Assembly (NCBI GenBank): GCA_964560135.1
Contig: CAZLKN010000037.1
Coordinates: 1 to 30,335 of the forward strand
Direction: 5' to 3'
DNA length: 30,335 nt
Origin: CAZLKN01 sp964560135
GTDB taxonomy: Bacteria; Actinomycetota; JAICYB01
The stretch's first letter is position 1, and each line of letters starts with the position of its first letter. The notes beneath the pieces are model-generated. The model saw only the letters and a list, made by a program, of their open reading frames with translations, was not told the origin of the DNA and ran no database searches. The position numbers and the translations under genes are program-made. Of the stretch, positions 15,682 through 23,234 are shown one piece after another.

Positions 15682-15858
15682 TCAGCGATCCTCCTCGACG
15701 GTCTGCTCCTCGTCCAGCTCGTCCTCGTCGGGTTCGCCGCGGGAGGCCAGCCACCGGAAGAGGAAGAACAGCGCGATGGGGACGACGATGAACAGGGCCT
15801 CATCCACGCCGCCGGCGTGGGCCAGGATCAGAGGCGGGGAGCCGGGGAGAAGCGCCAT
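15682..15858 (-). CDS. Small single-helix membrane protein with acidic tail
   Basis: The product is 58 residues. ATG 15858 lies seven bases after TAGGCT, and the reading ends at TGA. Residues about 18-38 (ALFIVVPIALFFLFRWLA) form one membrane helix, preceded by a Gly/His/Asp turn and followed by an acidic cytoplasmic tail (EPDEDELDEEQTVEEDR). No family is recognised. The strong hydrophobic/acid partition, its own promoter-like element and its position just after the SirB1-like gene on the same strand support it as real. A role as partner or regulator of a membrane complex is possible but unsupported. Confidence 0.65.
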   Translation of the reverse strand: MALLPGSPPLILAHAGGVDEALFIVVPIALFFLFRWLASRGEPDEDELDEEQTVEEDR

Positions 15859-15865
15859 ATGTCCC

Positions 15866-15871
15866 AGCCTA
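15866..15871 (-). promoter_or_regulatory. -10-like TAGGCT, leaderless promoter of the 58-residue protein
   Basis: TAGGCT (minus strand) sits in the 17-bp gap after the SirB1-like gene, seven bases before ATG 15858. No ribosome site fits in that gap. Confidence 0.5.
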
Positions 15872-15875
15872 GCGG

Positions 15876-16673
15876 TCAGTTCATGATCGCCCGCAGTCGG
15901 CGGATCTCCGCTTTCGTCTGCTCGGCGTCGGGCGGCTCGGAGTCGAGGTAGGTCGTGAGGTCGGCGATGGCCTCCCGGTAGCCGCCGAGGCCCGTGCGGA
16001 TCGTGGCCCGGTCGCGCAGCTCCGAGGGCGCGGCCCCCGGGATCCGCAGCAGCAGCTCCACGATGCGCAGGGCCCGACGGAGGCGTCCGGTCTGCGTGTA
16101 GCTCGCCTTGAGGTTCGTCAGCGCCCGCCGGACGAGGTCCCGGTCGTCGGCCGGACGCAGGTAGGCATCGCTCCACGGGACCCGGCCCCCGGTGACCACG
16201 CCGAAGAACGGGAGCACCTCGTCGGTGCCGCGGAACACCCGGCCCCCGAAGGCGTCGGCGTGGACGTCCTCGCCGGACCACCCCACCAGCACATGCGACG
16301 GCATCCCCACACCGACCAGCGGCAGGCCGCAGCGGCGTCCGGCCTCGATCCACACCACCGCGAGCGAGATCGGGATCCCCAGGCCCCGGTCGAGCACGTG
16401 GTGGAGGTAGGAGTTGCGGGGGTCGTAGTAGTCCTCGGCGTTCCCGTGGAAACCGCGGGCGGACAGGTGCTCGCCGATCGCCTCCAGCACATCGGCAGGA
16501 CCGGCCGCCCCGGCCACGGCGCCGGCGACCTCGTCGCCGAGGGCGTCGGTCCGGGCCAGGTAAGCGTCCTCGTCGAGGCCGGGATGTTCGACGGCGTCGA
16601 AGGCGAGGAAGGCGCGGGCGAGGCGGAAGTCGTCGGTGGAGACGATCTCCGCGAAGCGGTCCGCTGCCTCCAT
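15876..16673 (-). CDS. SirB1/transglutaminase-like family protein
   Basis: The 265-residue protein carries the SirB1 N-terminal domain: DYYDPRNSYLHHVLDRGLGI at 81-100, PISLAVVWIEAGRRCGLPL at 101-119, and GVGMPSHVLVGW. The C-terminal part (about 185-265) is helical with a TPR-like YREAIADLTTYLD and ends in LRRLRAIMN style, also typical. Members are cytoplasmic, of unclear activity, and considered degenerate transglutaminase folds. ATG 16673 overlaps the thioesterase stop by one base (TGATG), so the two are translationally coupled. Family call is firm, function unknown. Confidence 0.9.
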   Translation of the reverse strand: MEAADRFAEIVSTDDFRLARAFLAFDAVEHPGLDEDAYLARTDALGDEVAGAVAGAAGPADVLEAIGEHLSARGFHGNAEDYYDPRNSYLHHVLDRGLGIPISLAVVWIEAGRRCGLPLVGVGMPSHVLVGWSGEDVHADAFGGRVFRGTDEVLPFFGVVTGGRVPWSDAYLRPADDRDLVRRALTNLKASYTQTGRLRRALRIVELLLRIPGAAPSELRDRATIRTGLGGYREAIADLTTYLDSEPPDAEQTKAEIRRLRAIMN

Positions 16674-17125
16674 CAGCCGGGGATCGTGCGGATCACGTGG
16701 GTGGCGGTGGAGGTCGCCACCAGCAGGCCCTCGCCGGTCTCCAGGCGGGCTTCGGTGTGGCCGACGTGGCGCCCCCAGCGCATCGGGCGTGCGGTCACGG
16801 TGTAGCGCTCGCCGAAGGAGGGGTCGATGAACGAGACCTTCATCTCCAGCGTCATGGTGACGCGGCCAGAGTCCAGGCGGGTGATGAGCGCGAAGGTCTG
16901 GGCCATGTCGAGGACGACGCCGAGGAAGCCGCCCTGCACCCAGCCGCCGGGGGTCCGCGTCCATCCCGGCGGTTCCCAGACGAAGCGGACCTCGCCGGTC
17001 TCGGGCTCCCAGCCGTCCGGGGATATGCCGAGCCGGTCCACGAACTCGGGCTTGGGGATCCCGTCGGTGGGGGCGGCGAGGCCTTCGAGGAACAGTTGCC
17101 ACCACGGGCGCGCGGGTGAGGTCAT
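16673..17125 (-). CDS. Hotdog-fold thioesterase (PaaI-like)
   Basis: The 150-residue protein has the hotdog signature GGWVQGGFLGVVLDMA (60-75) with D73 in the usual acid position, followed by VTMTLEMKVSFIDPS and the terminal strands GHTEARLETGEGLLVATSTATH. It should hydrolyse an acyl-CoA, but the acyl group cannot be told. The N-terminal 50 residues, with two Trp-rich segments, are a longer cap than in small PaaI proteins. ATG 17125 has GAGGAG upstream and a TAGACT element about 26 nt before it, so this message has a leader. It is divergent from the VOC gene. Confidence 0.88.
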   Translation of the reverse strand: MTSPARPWWQLFLEGLAAPTDGIPKPEFVDRLGISPDGWEPETGEVRFVWEPPGWTRTPGGWVQGGFLGVVLDMAQTFALITRLDSGRVTMTLEMKVSFIDPSFGERYTVTARPMRWGRHVGHTEARLETGEGLLVATSTATHVIRTIPG

Positions 17126-17151
17126 CGGGGTCTCCTCGTCGGATCGGGTGG

Positions 17152-17157
17152 AGTCTA
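17152..17157 (-). promoter_or_regulatory. -10-like TAGACT upstream of the thioesterase
   Basis: TAGACT on the minus strand leaves a predicted leader of about 20 nt that contains the GAGGAG ribosome site. It lies back-to-back with the TAGGCT of the VOC gene. Confidence 0.45.
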
Positions 17158-17172
17158 CCGGAAGCCCGCGGG

Positions 17173-17178
17173 TAGGCT
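17173..17178 (+). promoter_or_regulatory. -10-like TAGGCT upstream of the VOC gene
   Basis: TAGGCT lies 31 nt before ATG 17210, giving a leader of about 25 nt that includes the ribosome site AAGGGAG. Together with 17152-17157 it forms a compact divergent promoter pair. Confidence 0.45.
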
Positions 17179-17209
17179 GCATGGCGACGCCACGAGGGAA
17201 AGGGAGCGG

Positions 17210-17581
17210 ATGCTGACGGCGCGACTGGGTGTGAAGGACCTCGAACGGGAGCTGAAGTTCTACGCCGCCCTCGGCTTCGAGGTCGAGCGCCGCACCGGCG
17301 GCGCGGTCGTCACCCACTCCGGCGCGATGCTCACGCTCGAACCGCACGAGGAGTTGCGGGTGAAGGACAGCCCGCTGCTGGACTGGGACCGCAACCCGGC
17401 CCAGGTCGGGACGGGGGTCCAGTTCTACATCCTCGTCCCCGACGTGGACGCCTTCGCCGCCGCGATCCCCGTCGGCATCTCACGGCCGTGGCCCGTGCAG
17501 GACAAGTCCTGGGGCCTGCGCGAGATCACCCTGAAAACCCCGACGGGGTTCCTGCTCACCTTCGCGCAACGCCGGTCGTAG
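17210..17581 (+). CDS. VOC (glyoxalase/bleomycin-resistance fold) protein
   Basis: The 123-residue protein has the vicinal-oxygen-chelate layout: the strand-helix unit ARLGVKDLERELKFYAALGFEVE, and the second module with VQFYILVPDVDAFAAAI and a closing LREITLKTPTGFLLTFAQ. The usual C-terminal metal-ligand Glu is replaced or shifted, so enzymatic activity is uncertain. ATG 17210 has AAGGGAG 4 nt upstream. It is a single gene; the next gene is 215 bp away. A binding or resistance protein is as likely as an enzyme. Confidence 0.85.
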   Translation: MLTARLGVKDLERELKFYAALGFEVERRTGGAVVTHSGAMLTLEPHEELRVKDSPLLDWDRNPAQVGTGVQFYILVPDVDAFAAAIPVGISRPWPVQDKSWGLREITLKTPTGFLLTFAQRRS

Positions 17582-17603
17582 GCCTGGGGGCCGGGGGTGA
17601 AGG

Positions 17604-17626
17604 GCGGGCGCATCGTACGCCCCCGC
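17604..17626 (+). terminator. Imperfect GC hairpin after the VOC gene
   Basis: GCGGGCG pairs with CGCCCCCGC (two extra C) around CATCGTA, 22 nt after the stop. There is no T tract. The rest of the 215-bp gap up to 17797 holds a possible -10, TATGGT at 17638-17643, and no further structure that I can see. Confidence 0.35.
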
Positions 17627-17796
17627 GGATACGGCGGTATGGTTTGGGGAGCACCCACCTTGGGCGCTGGTTGATCATCGGGGGAGGGGCCACGTGCCGT
17701 CGGCGGGTTTGGCGTCTTGCTTATTCTCGCTCTGTCTCTCTGAGCAGTGTTGGCCCTGATGCCCGCCTTCGATCTGGATGAGGGGAGAGGTCGAAG

Positions 17797-18987
17797 GTGA
17801 AACGAAATCTGTTGATCGTGTTGATGTTGAGTGTCGTTGGATGTACTCAAGCCGGCCCGCCCGATTCGGCTTCGCGGGGAGAGGTGCAGAGAAGGGGAAT
17901 GGCGGGCCCTCTGGATGGCCTCACCTGGGGAGCGTTGGAGATCGAGCCAGGTTCGCTGCTCCACGACGATGGGAGCTCATTGTGGTCGGTAGGGCAGGAC
18001 GGTGAACGGACGCTGGTCTGGGATCATCCCGAGGTGGTCGTAACCGGTCTAGGGGTGGATGGCGGCGGTCGACGGGTGGCTCTCGGCGTTCAGCAGGCTC
18101 TTTCGAGCGGCAGGGGCTGGAGGAACTTCCTCTATGTTCTGGAGCCCGACGGTTCGGTGCAGTTGATCGACGCGTTCCGCGGACACGAGTCCTTTGCGGA
18201 CCCTGTGTTCCTCCGGCCTACCGACCCAGAAGGGGAAGCCCACCTGCATTGGCTTCGGCTTGGCGATGGCGTCGGCGAGTTGGGACGGTATGAGAGCCAA
18301 GTGTATGTGGAGCAGGAGGGGAGTCCCACAGAGATCGAGATCCCTCTGCGTGCGCAGGAAGGGATGTACGCGCTCCACGGTCAGGGTGGCAACAGCGTGT
18401 TTTCGTTTTCTGTCTTTCGTGCACGGGATACGCCAGCACGGTTCGAGGTCTTCACAAATAGGGATGCGTGGGAACCGATCGAGAGACGTTCCTTGACTCG
18501 GTGGAGGGCGTACATCCCACAGGCCAACACGGATAGTGCGCTAGGTGTGGCATGGCTGACGCCGGGAAGCTACGTGATCCCGGTGGTCAAGGGTCACTCG
18601 GTGATCAAGGGTCACGACGCGTACTCGCTCAGGCTCAGATGGTATCGAGTGGGGTGCGAACACTTCGGATCAAAGGAATTCTACCAGGGAGACACCCTCG
18701 ATCCGGGTCTCGAATTCACGTCGCCGGCATGGCGAATCCTCCCTGGAGGTCCAGATTCAGTGCTGCTGATTGGTCGGGAAGAGGCAGAGCGAGCCCACCA
18801 GGAGTGGTTGGATAACTCAGAAATCGAGGTTCCCTTCACGCGTGTGTCGGTGGCGGATGGATCGTTGGAGACGACGAGTATCAACTGGAAGCCCGGTCCT
18901 TGGGCCTATGTCTATCCCGATGAGCCTGTACTTTCTGGTGCCGCGTCTCGAAGTGAGTGCCGAGAGCACGAGTGGGTCTGGCCATGA
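17797..18987 (+). CDS. Lipoprotein of unrecognised family, copy A of a tandem pair
   Basis: The 396-residue product begins at GTG 17797 after GGGGAGAGG. KRNLLIVLMLSVVGC is a lipoprotein signal with C16 modified. The mature protein looks like a beta-propeller: LHDDGSSLWSV, VWDHPEVVVTGLGVDGGG, FLYVLEPDGSVQLID, VFTNRDAW. The C-terminus has PFTRVSVADGS, PGPWAYVYPD and the final EHEWVWP. It shares these blocks in the same order with the next gene, so the pair arose by duplication. Its base composition is visibly lower in G+C than the surrounding genes and than copy B. I do not recognise the family; a surface sensor or binding role is only a guess. Confidence 0.8.
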   Translation: MKRNLLIVLMLSVVGCTQAGPPDSASRGEVQRRGMAGPLDGLTWGALEIEPGSLLHDDGSSLWSVGQDGERTLVWDHPEVVVTGLGVDGGGRRVALGVQQALSSGRGWRNFLYVLEPDGSVQLIDAFRGHESFADPVFLRPTDPEGEAHLHWLRLGDGVGELGRYESQVYVEQEGSPTEIEIPLRAQEGMYALHGQGGNSVFSFSVFRARDTPARFEVFTNRDAWEPIERRSLTRWRAYIPQANTDSALGVAWLTPGSYVIPVVKGHSVIKGHDAYSLRLRWYRVGCEHFGSKEFYQGDTLDPGLEFTSPAWRILPGGPDSVLLIGREEAERAHQEWLDNSEIEVPFTRVSVADGSLETTSINWKPGPWAYVYPDEPVLSGAASRSECREHEWVWP

Positions 18988-19011
18988 TGATCGATGGCCG
19001 GTTGACGATTC

Positions 19012-20226
19012 ATGGGTAGGACGCGAGCTCTGCTGTTTGGAGGGCTGTTCGCCCTCCTGTTGTGGGGATGCACCGGGGATGCCGGTTCGGCCCGGTACGA
19101 GGGAAGGGCCGCCGACGAGGAAAGCAGCGGCGGCCCGGGCCCAAGCGACCCGTTCGCCGGTCTGCGGTGGTCGGGCGATGGGGTCCCAGCAGGGACCTGG
19201 CTCCATGACGACGGGCGCACGCTGTGGTCGGTCGATGCGCAAGGGGGGCGTGCGCCAGTGTGGGAGCATCCGGAGGTCGAGACCTCCGGGCTGGCCGCGG
19301 ATGGCGGGGGTCGCAGGATCGCTCTGTCCGTGTATGCGCCGGCGCCGTCGGCGGACGGTGAGCCGGGGAGCTTCCTGTACATGCTGGAAGCCGACGGTAC
19401 CATCCGCCAGGTCCATGCCTCCAAAGGGTTCAAGAGCCTGGTCGAGCCCATCTTCGTGCGGCCGGTGGATCCGTACGGGCCGGCGCATCTGTACTGGCTG
19501 GAGCGAGGGTCTGGTCTCACCCGTCAGGGCCGGTTCGACTCGACGGTCTTCATCAATGGCGAAGATGGCGCGGAACCGGTGGAGGTCCCGTTGCGACAGA
19601 TGGAGGGGGTATGGGGCCTGCACGCCAGCGCAGGGAACAAGCTCTTCTCGCTGAGCCTGTTTCGGCGCTCGAACGAGCTCACCAGATTCGAGGTGCTCGT
19701 GAACCGGGATGCGTGGCTTCCGCCGCACAGCAGAGATATCGGGATCTGGAGGAACAACACCTCCCGGGGGAATACGGAGAGCGTGTTCGGAGCCGTGTGG
19801 CTCACCCACGAGGAGTACGTGATCCCAGTTGTGAAACTAGGCTTCGAGAGCGAGTTCAGCCTCCGAGGGTTCCTGGTCGGGTGTGAAACATTCGGATCCA
19901 GGATGGTCTACCAAGGCGCGGAATTCGACACCGGCCTGGAGGCGAGTTCGCCGCCTTGGCGGATGCTCCCCGGCGGTGACGACACGCTCTTGATGCTCGC
20001 TGCGGATGACATCCGCAGATCGCTGGAGGGCGTGCCGGACGGCGGGGAGCTACCTAGGGATGTCGCGGTGCCCTTCACCGAGGTGTCGGTCGCCGATGGT
20101 TCGTTCACCAGCTCGCAGATCATGTGGCGCCCGGGCCCGTGGGCGTATGTGTATCCGGACGTGCCTCCGCCGGAGTCGGTACGTCCCCGACGCGAGTGCC
20201 TGGAACACGAGTGGGTCTGGCCATGA
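19012..20226 (+). CDS. Lipoprotein of unrecognised family, copy B of a tandem pair
   Basis: The 404-residue product starts at ATG 19012, 24 bp after copy A, with no clear ribosome site, so coupling to copy A is likely. TRALLFGGLFALLLWGC is the lipoprotein signal (C20). It is collinear with copy A: LHDDGRTLWSVDAQGG, VWEHPEVETSGLAADGGG, VLVNRDAW, NTESVFGAVWLT, GCETFGSRMVYQGAEFDTG, WRMLPGGDD, and the ending ECLEHEWVWP. Cysteines in GCE-FGS and near the C-terminus are conserved in both copies and could form a disulfide. The linker after the lipobox is richer in Gly/Glu than in copy A. Function unknown. Confidence 0.82.
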   Translation: MGRTRALLFGGLFALLLWGCTGDAGSARYEGRAADEESSGGPGPSDPFAGLRWSGDGVPAGTWLHDDGRTLWSVDAQGGRAPVWEHPEVETSGLAADGGGRRIALSVYAPAPSADGEPGSFLYMLEADGTIRQVHASKGFKSLVEPIFVRPVDPYGPAHLYWLERGSGLTRQGRFDSTVFINGEDGAEPVEVPLRQMEGVWGLHASAGNKLFSLSLFRRSNELTRFEVLVNRDAWLPPHSRDIGIWRNNTSRGNTESVFGAVWLTHEEYVIPVVKLGFESEFSLRGFLVGCETFGSRMVYQGAEFDTGLEASSPPWRMLPGGDDTLLMLAADDIRRSLEGVPDGGELPRDVAVPFTEVSVADGSFTSSQIMWRPGPWAYVYPDVPPPESVRPRRECLEHEWVWP

Positions 20227-20240
20227 GGATCAGGTTCCGT

Positions 20241-20257
20241 CCAGGAAGACCGCCTGG
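20241..20257. terminator. Small hairpin between convergent genes
   Basis: CCAGG and CCTGG flank a seven-base loop in the 49-bp gap between copy B and the HEXXH gene. It is short and has no T tract; a weak candidate only. Confidence 0.2.
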
Positions 20258-20275
20258 TAGGCCTCCCCGGTACAC

Positions 20276-21169
20276 CTACAACGCTTCGGCGACGATCGCG
20301 TCCACTGCGGCCCCCGGGGTGAGGTCGCCGTCGAGATGGGCGGTCCAGTGGCGGCGGACCACCGCGGACACGGGGACCCTCGCGTAGTAGCCGTGGGAAT
20401 CGCCGTAGTGGGTGTGGAGCGGGTCGATCAGGCGCCGGACGGTCTCCGCGGCGTGCACGAACAGCAGCGCATGGGCGAGCTCGGCCCGCGGGTCGGGACG
20501 CGCGATCCCGGCCCCCAGCACCGCCTCCTCCAACCGGTGCAGCGGGGAGTCGGCGGGAAGCTCCCCGAACGCGGTGAGGGCATGGCCGGCTTCGTGCAGC
20601 ACCATCTCCACCAGATCGGTGCCCGGGTGCTCGGAGGTCGACACGAAGCAGGCGGCCCCCGTCCGCCGGGAGCGGGACGTGAAGGCGCCGGGCCGGGGGG
20701 CGTCCACCACGAGGAACACCGGGATCTCCGCGTCCGGCCGGGCAAGGCCGAGCCCGGAGGCCAGGAACTCGAGACACGCGTCCTCGACCGGCTCCAGGAT
20801 CCGCTCCAGGCGGGCGATGGCGTGGCGGATCGCCGAGCGCCGCGGCTCGGCGGCCTTCTCCCAGTACAGCGGCCCGGCGAGCTCCAGGGCCCGGACGCCC
20901 GCGCCCACGACCTCGCGCAGCGGGACGCCGTCGGCGTCGTCCGGCAGCGACGGTGCCTGCTCGCGGAGCTCGTCGAGCGACTCGGCCTCCGCGATCATCC
21001 CGTCGATCATGATCGTGTCCCGTGGGGAGACCAGCGGCATCGTCACCCGCAGCGGCTCGAGGGCCGCGTCCCACTCGGCCCCCGGACGGCGCTCGCCCTG
21101 GGCGGCGGCGCGCAGGAACAGGTACAGGTCGGCCAGGGCCGAGGTGCGGTAGGCGAGGCGGCCGGTCAT
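20276..21169 (-). CDS. HEXXH metallopeptidase-like protein
   Basis: The 297-residue protein contains VEMVLHEAGHALTA, with H192, E193 and H196 as a zincin-type site, and acidic residues downstream (E230 or E242) that could be the third ligand of a gluzincin-type enzyme. No signal peptide or membrane segment is visible, so it is probably cytoplasmic. The helical N-terminal half (ALADLYLFLRAAAQGER, PRDTIMIDGMIAEAESLDELREQ) is not recognised. ATG 21169 overlaps the GMC oxidoreductase stop by four bases (ATGA), so it is the last gene of a three-gene operon and may act on, or mature, the oxidoreductase. That partnership is inference from coupling. Confidence 0.7.
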   Translation of the reverse strand: MTGRLAYRTSALADLYLFLRAAAQGERRPGAEWDAALEPLRVTMPLVSPRDTIMIDGMIAEAESLDELREQAPSLPDDADGVPLREVVGAGVRALELAGPLYWEKAAEPRRSAIRHAIARLERILEPVEDACLEFLASGLGLARPDAEIPVFLVVDAPRPGAFTSRSRRTGAACFVSTSEHPGTDLVEMVLHEAGHALTAFGELPADSPLHRLEEAVLGAGIARPDPRAELAHALLFVHAAETVRRLIDPLHTHYGDSHGYYARVPVSAVVRRHWTAHLDGDLTPGAAVDAIVAEAL

Positions 21170-22803
21170 CGTTCCAGGATCGCCTCGGCGGTGCGGGTGG
21201 CGAAGGCCATGATCGACTCCTGCGGGTTCACGGCCACGCATCCCGGGAACACCGAGCCGTCTGCGACCCACAGTCCGTGGAGGTCGTGGTGGCGTCCCCA
21301 GGCGTCCACCACGCCTGCGCCGCGCCGTCCCATCCGGCAGGTGCCCTGGGGATGGAAGGAGGTGGGCCGGATGTGGGCGGGCGTCCACCGCTCGTCGGTG
21401 ACGGCGTCGAGTTCCGCGGGCTCGGTGACCGGGTCGAGTCCCTGCAGCGGGACGACCGCCGCCGACGCGCCCGCGGCCAGGTGGATCTCAGCGGCCAGCC
21501 GCATCCCGGCCTGGATGCGGCGCAGGTCGGTGGTGTTCATCCGGTAGGTGAGCACCGGCTCCCGCATGCCGCGCACCACGCGGACCCGGCCCGCGGAGGT
21601 GTCCGACACGTACAGCCCGATCGAGGCGATGTGGCGGAACATGGGCAGCATCGCCTTCGACTCCAGGCCCACCCCCGGCAGCGAGCCCGCGGCCACCGGC
21701 GGGTGCGCGGCCGTCGTCTCCAGCATCACGTCGTGGCTGTCGAACAGCGTGTCCACGAAGTAGGGCTGCAGCGTCCCGTGCCAGGAGTCGACCTGCTCGG
21801 CGAACAGGCCCGCCACGCCCACGGCGGGATGGATGCGCAGGTTGCGTCCGAGCTGCCCTGATCCTCCGGCGAGGCCTGAGCGGGCGAGCAGCACCGGCGT
21901 GTGGACGGTGCCCGCCGCCGCCACCACCACCGGTGCGTGGACGGTGAGCGTGCCCCGGGGACGTTCGGTGCGGGGGTCGAGGAACGAGGCCCGGACGCCG
22001 GTGGCCCGGCCCCCGGTGGTGAGGACCCGCTCGACGCGGGTGCGGGCGTAGATCGTCGCGCCGGCGCGCTGCGCCAGCGGCAGGTAGGTGAGGTGGACAG
22101 CCTGCTTGGCGTTGGTGGGGCAGCCCATCGCGCAGGTGCCGCAGCCGTGGCAGTCGGTGATGTTGCGCAGCAGCGGCCCGCCGGACAGCCCGAGCTTCAC
22201 GACGCCGGCGTGGGTGAGCTCGGCGTTGCGGCCCCACAGCTCCCGGGGGACGGGACGGATGTTCTGGATCCGCTCCACCCGCTCGAAGTACGGCCGCATC
22301 GCCTCGGGGTCGACGCCCTCCAGGCCGAAGCGGGAACCCCAGTCGCGCAGCACCTTGTCGGGGGCCCGCCAGCAGGTGCCGGAGTTCACCACGGTGGAGC
22401 CCCCGACGGCCCGGCCCAGCGGCAGCGGGATCGCCGGGCGCCCCCAGATCTGGGTGGTGCCGGCGTCGCGGCCCATGCGCTGGAAGCGCAACGCCGGCGG
22501 CCCCCGGAAATCCTCGACGGTGAAATAGGCTCCCTCCTCGATCACCACGACGCGCAGCCCGGCCTCGGCGAGCTCCTTGGCGACCACCGCACCGCCGGCC
22601 CCCGAGCCGATCACCACGACGTCGCAGCGCTCCTCGTGGTCGCCGCGGACGCCGGCCGCCACCTCCAGGCGGGGGTCGGGGCCGAGCGCGGCGGCCGCCG
22701 ACCCAGGCCCGCAGACGTCGTCCTTGCCGTAGAGCTCGCGGGGGTAGGCGCCGCCGTGGACGGCCGGTCCCTCGGGGGTGTCCCAGGGGGTACGTCCGTT
22801 CAC
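21166..22803 (-). CDS. GMC-family FAD oxidoreductase with a four-cysteine cluster
   Basis: The 545-residue flavoprotein starts at GTG 22803, overlapping the upstream stop. The FAD-binding Rossmann motif is VVVIGSGAGGAVVAKELAEAG (about 63-82, split here by my reading), with GRAVGGSTVVNSG at 130-142. The active-site histidine is H484 in FHPQGTCRMG, with the partner Asn at 526 (VNPQES). Residues 218-228 hold CHGCGTCAMGC, a CxxCxxCxxxC pattern like a ferredoxin site, known in some long-chain-alcohol and membrane-linked GMC dehydrogenases. With the small subunit just upstream it should oxidise an alcohol or sugar and pass electrons to a carrier rather than O2. Substrate unknown. Confidence 0.9.
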   Translation of the reverse strand: MNGRTPWDTPEGPAVHGGAYPRELYGKDDVCGPGSAAAALGPDPRLEVAAGVRGDHEERCDVVVIGSGAGGAVVAKELAEAGLRVVVIEEGAYFTVEDFRGPPALRFQRMGRDAGTTQIWGRPAIPLPLGRAVGGSTVVNSGTCWRAPDKVLRDWGSRFGLEGVDPEAMRPYFERVERIQNIRPVPRELWGRNAELTHAGVVKLGLSGGPLLRNITDCHGCGTCAMGCPTNAKQAVHLTYLPLAQRAGATIYARTRVERVLTTGGRATGVRASFLDPRTERPRGTLTVHAPVVVAAAGTVHTPVLLARSGLAGGSGQLGRNLRIHPAVGVAGLFAEQVDSWHGTLQPYFVDTLFDSHDVMLETTAAHPPVAAGSLPGVGLESKAMLPMFRHIASIGLYVSDTSAGRVRVVRGMREPVLTYRMNTTDLRRIQAGMRLAAEIHLAAGASAAVVPLQGLDPVTEPAELDAVTDERWTPAHIRPTSFHPQGTCRMGRRGAGVVDAWGRHHDLHGLWVADGSVFPGCVAVNPQESIMAFATRTAEAILER

Positions 22804-23234
22804 CGGTGGACCTGCGCGCCGGGCTCGACGCCGTCGCGGGGCTTCAGGCACGCGTAGGTGTAGCCGACGGTCTCCTCCACCTCGGGGGTGGACAGGTAGA
22901 AGGTGTAGCAGAGCTGCTTGGCGAAGCCGGCCAGCATCCGCACCGGGGCCGACCGGTGGTGCCAGGCCGCGTTCAGTGCCTCGTGGGCGTCGTGGGGGCC
23001 GAGGCGGGACAGCGTCCGCCGGCGGCCGAGGCGCAGGGGGAGCAGCTCGAGGGCGTCCAGCATCGCGCGGACGCGCAGACGGACGTGCGGGGGCCAGTCC
23101 TCCACGGCGGCGGCGATGCGTTCGGCGAGGCGGAGGTCGTCCGCGCCCCAGGGCAGCGCGCCCCCGGCGGGGACGAAGACCCGCGCCGCCACGGCGAGGG
23201 TCCGGCGATGTCGTCCGCTCAGCGTCCGGGCCAC
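22800..23234 (-). CDS. Gluconate 2-dehydrogenase subunit 3-like small subunit
   Basis: The 144-residue protein is short, helical and Arg-rich, matching the Gluconate_2-dh3-type partner of GMC dehydrogenases: LAVAARVFVPAGGALPWGAD, then DWPPHVRLRVRAMLDALELLP, and the FAKQLCYTFYLSTPEVEE and GYTYA C-terminal part. Classical members carry a Tat signal that exports the large subunit; none is seen here, so the complex may stay in the cytoplasm. GTG 23234 lies seven bases after TAGGCT and has no ribosome site. A much earlier ATG in the same frame (23510) is rejected because it would cross the remnant frame and promoter. It overlaps the GMC gene by four bases. Confidence 0.75.
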   Translation of the reverse strand: MARTLSGRHRRTLAVAARVFVPAGGALPWGADDLRLAERIAAAVEDWPPHVRLRVRAMLDALELLPLRLGRRRTLSRLGPHDAHEALNAAWHHRSAPVRMLAGFAKQLCYTFYLSTPEVEETVGYTYACLKPRDGVEPGAQVHR

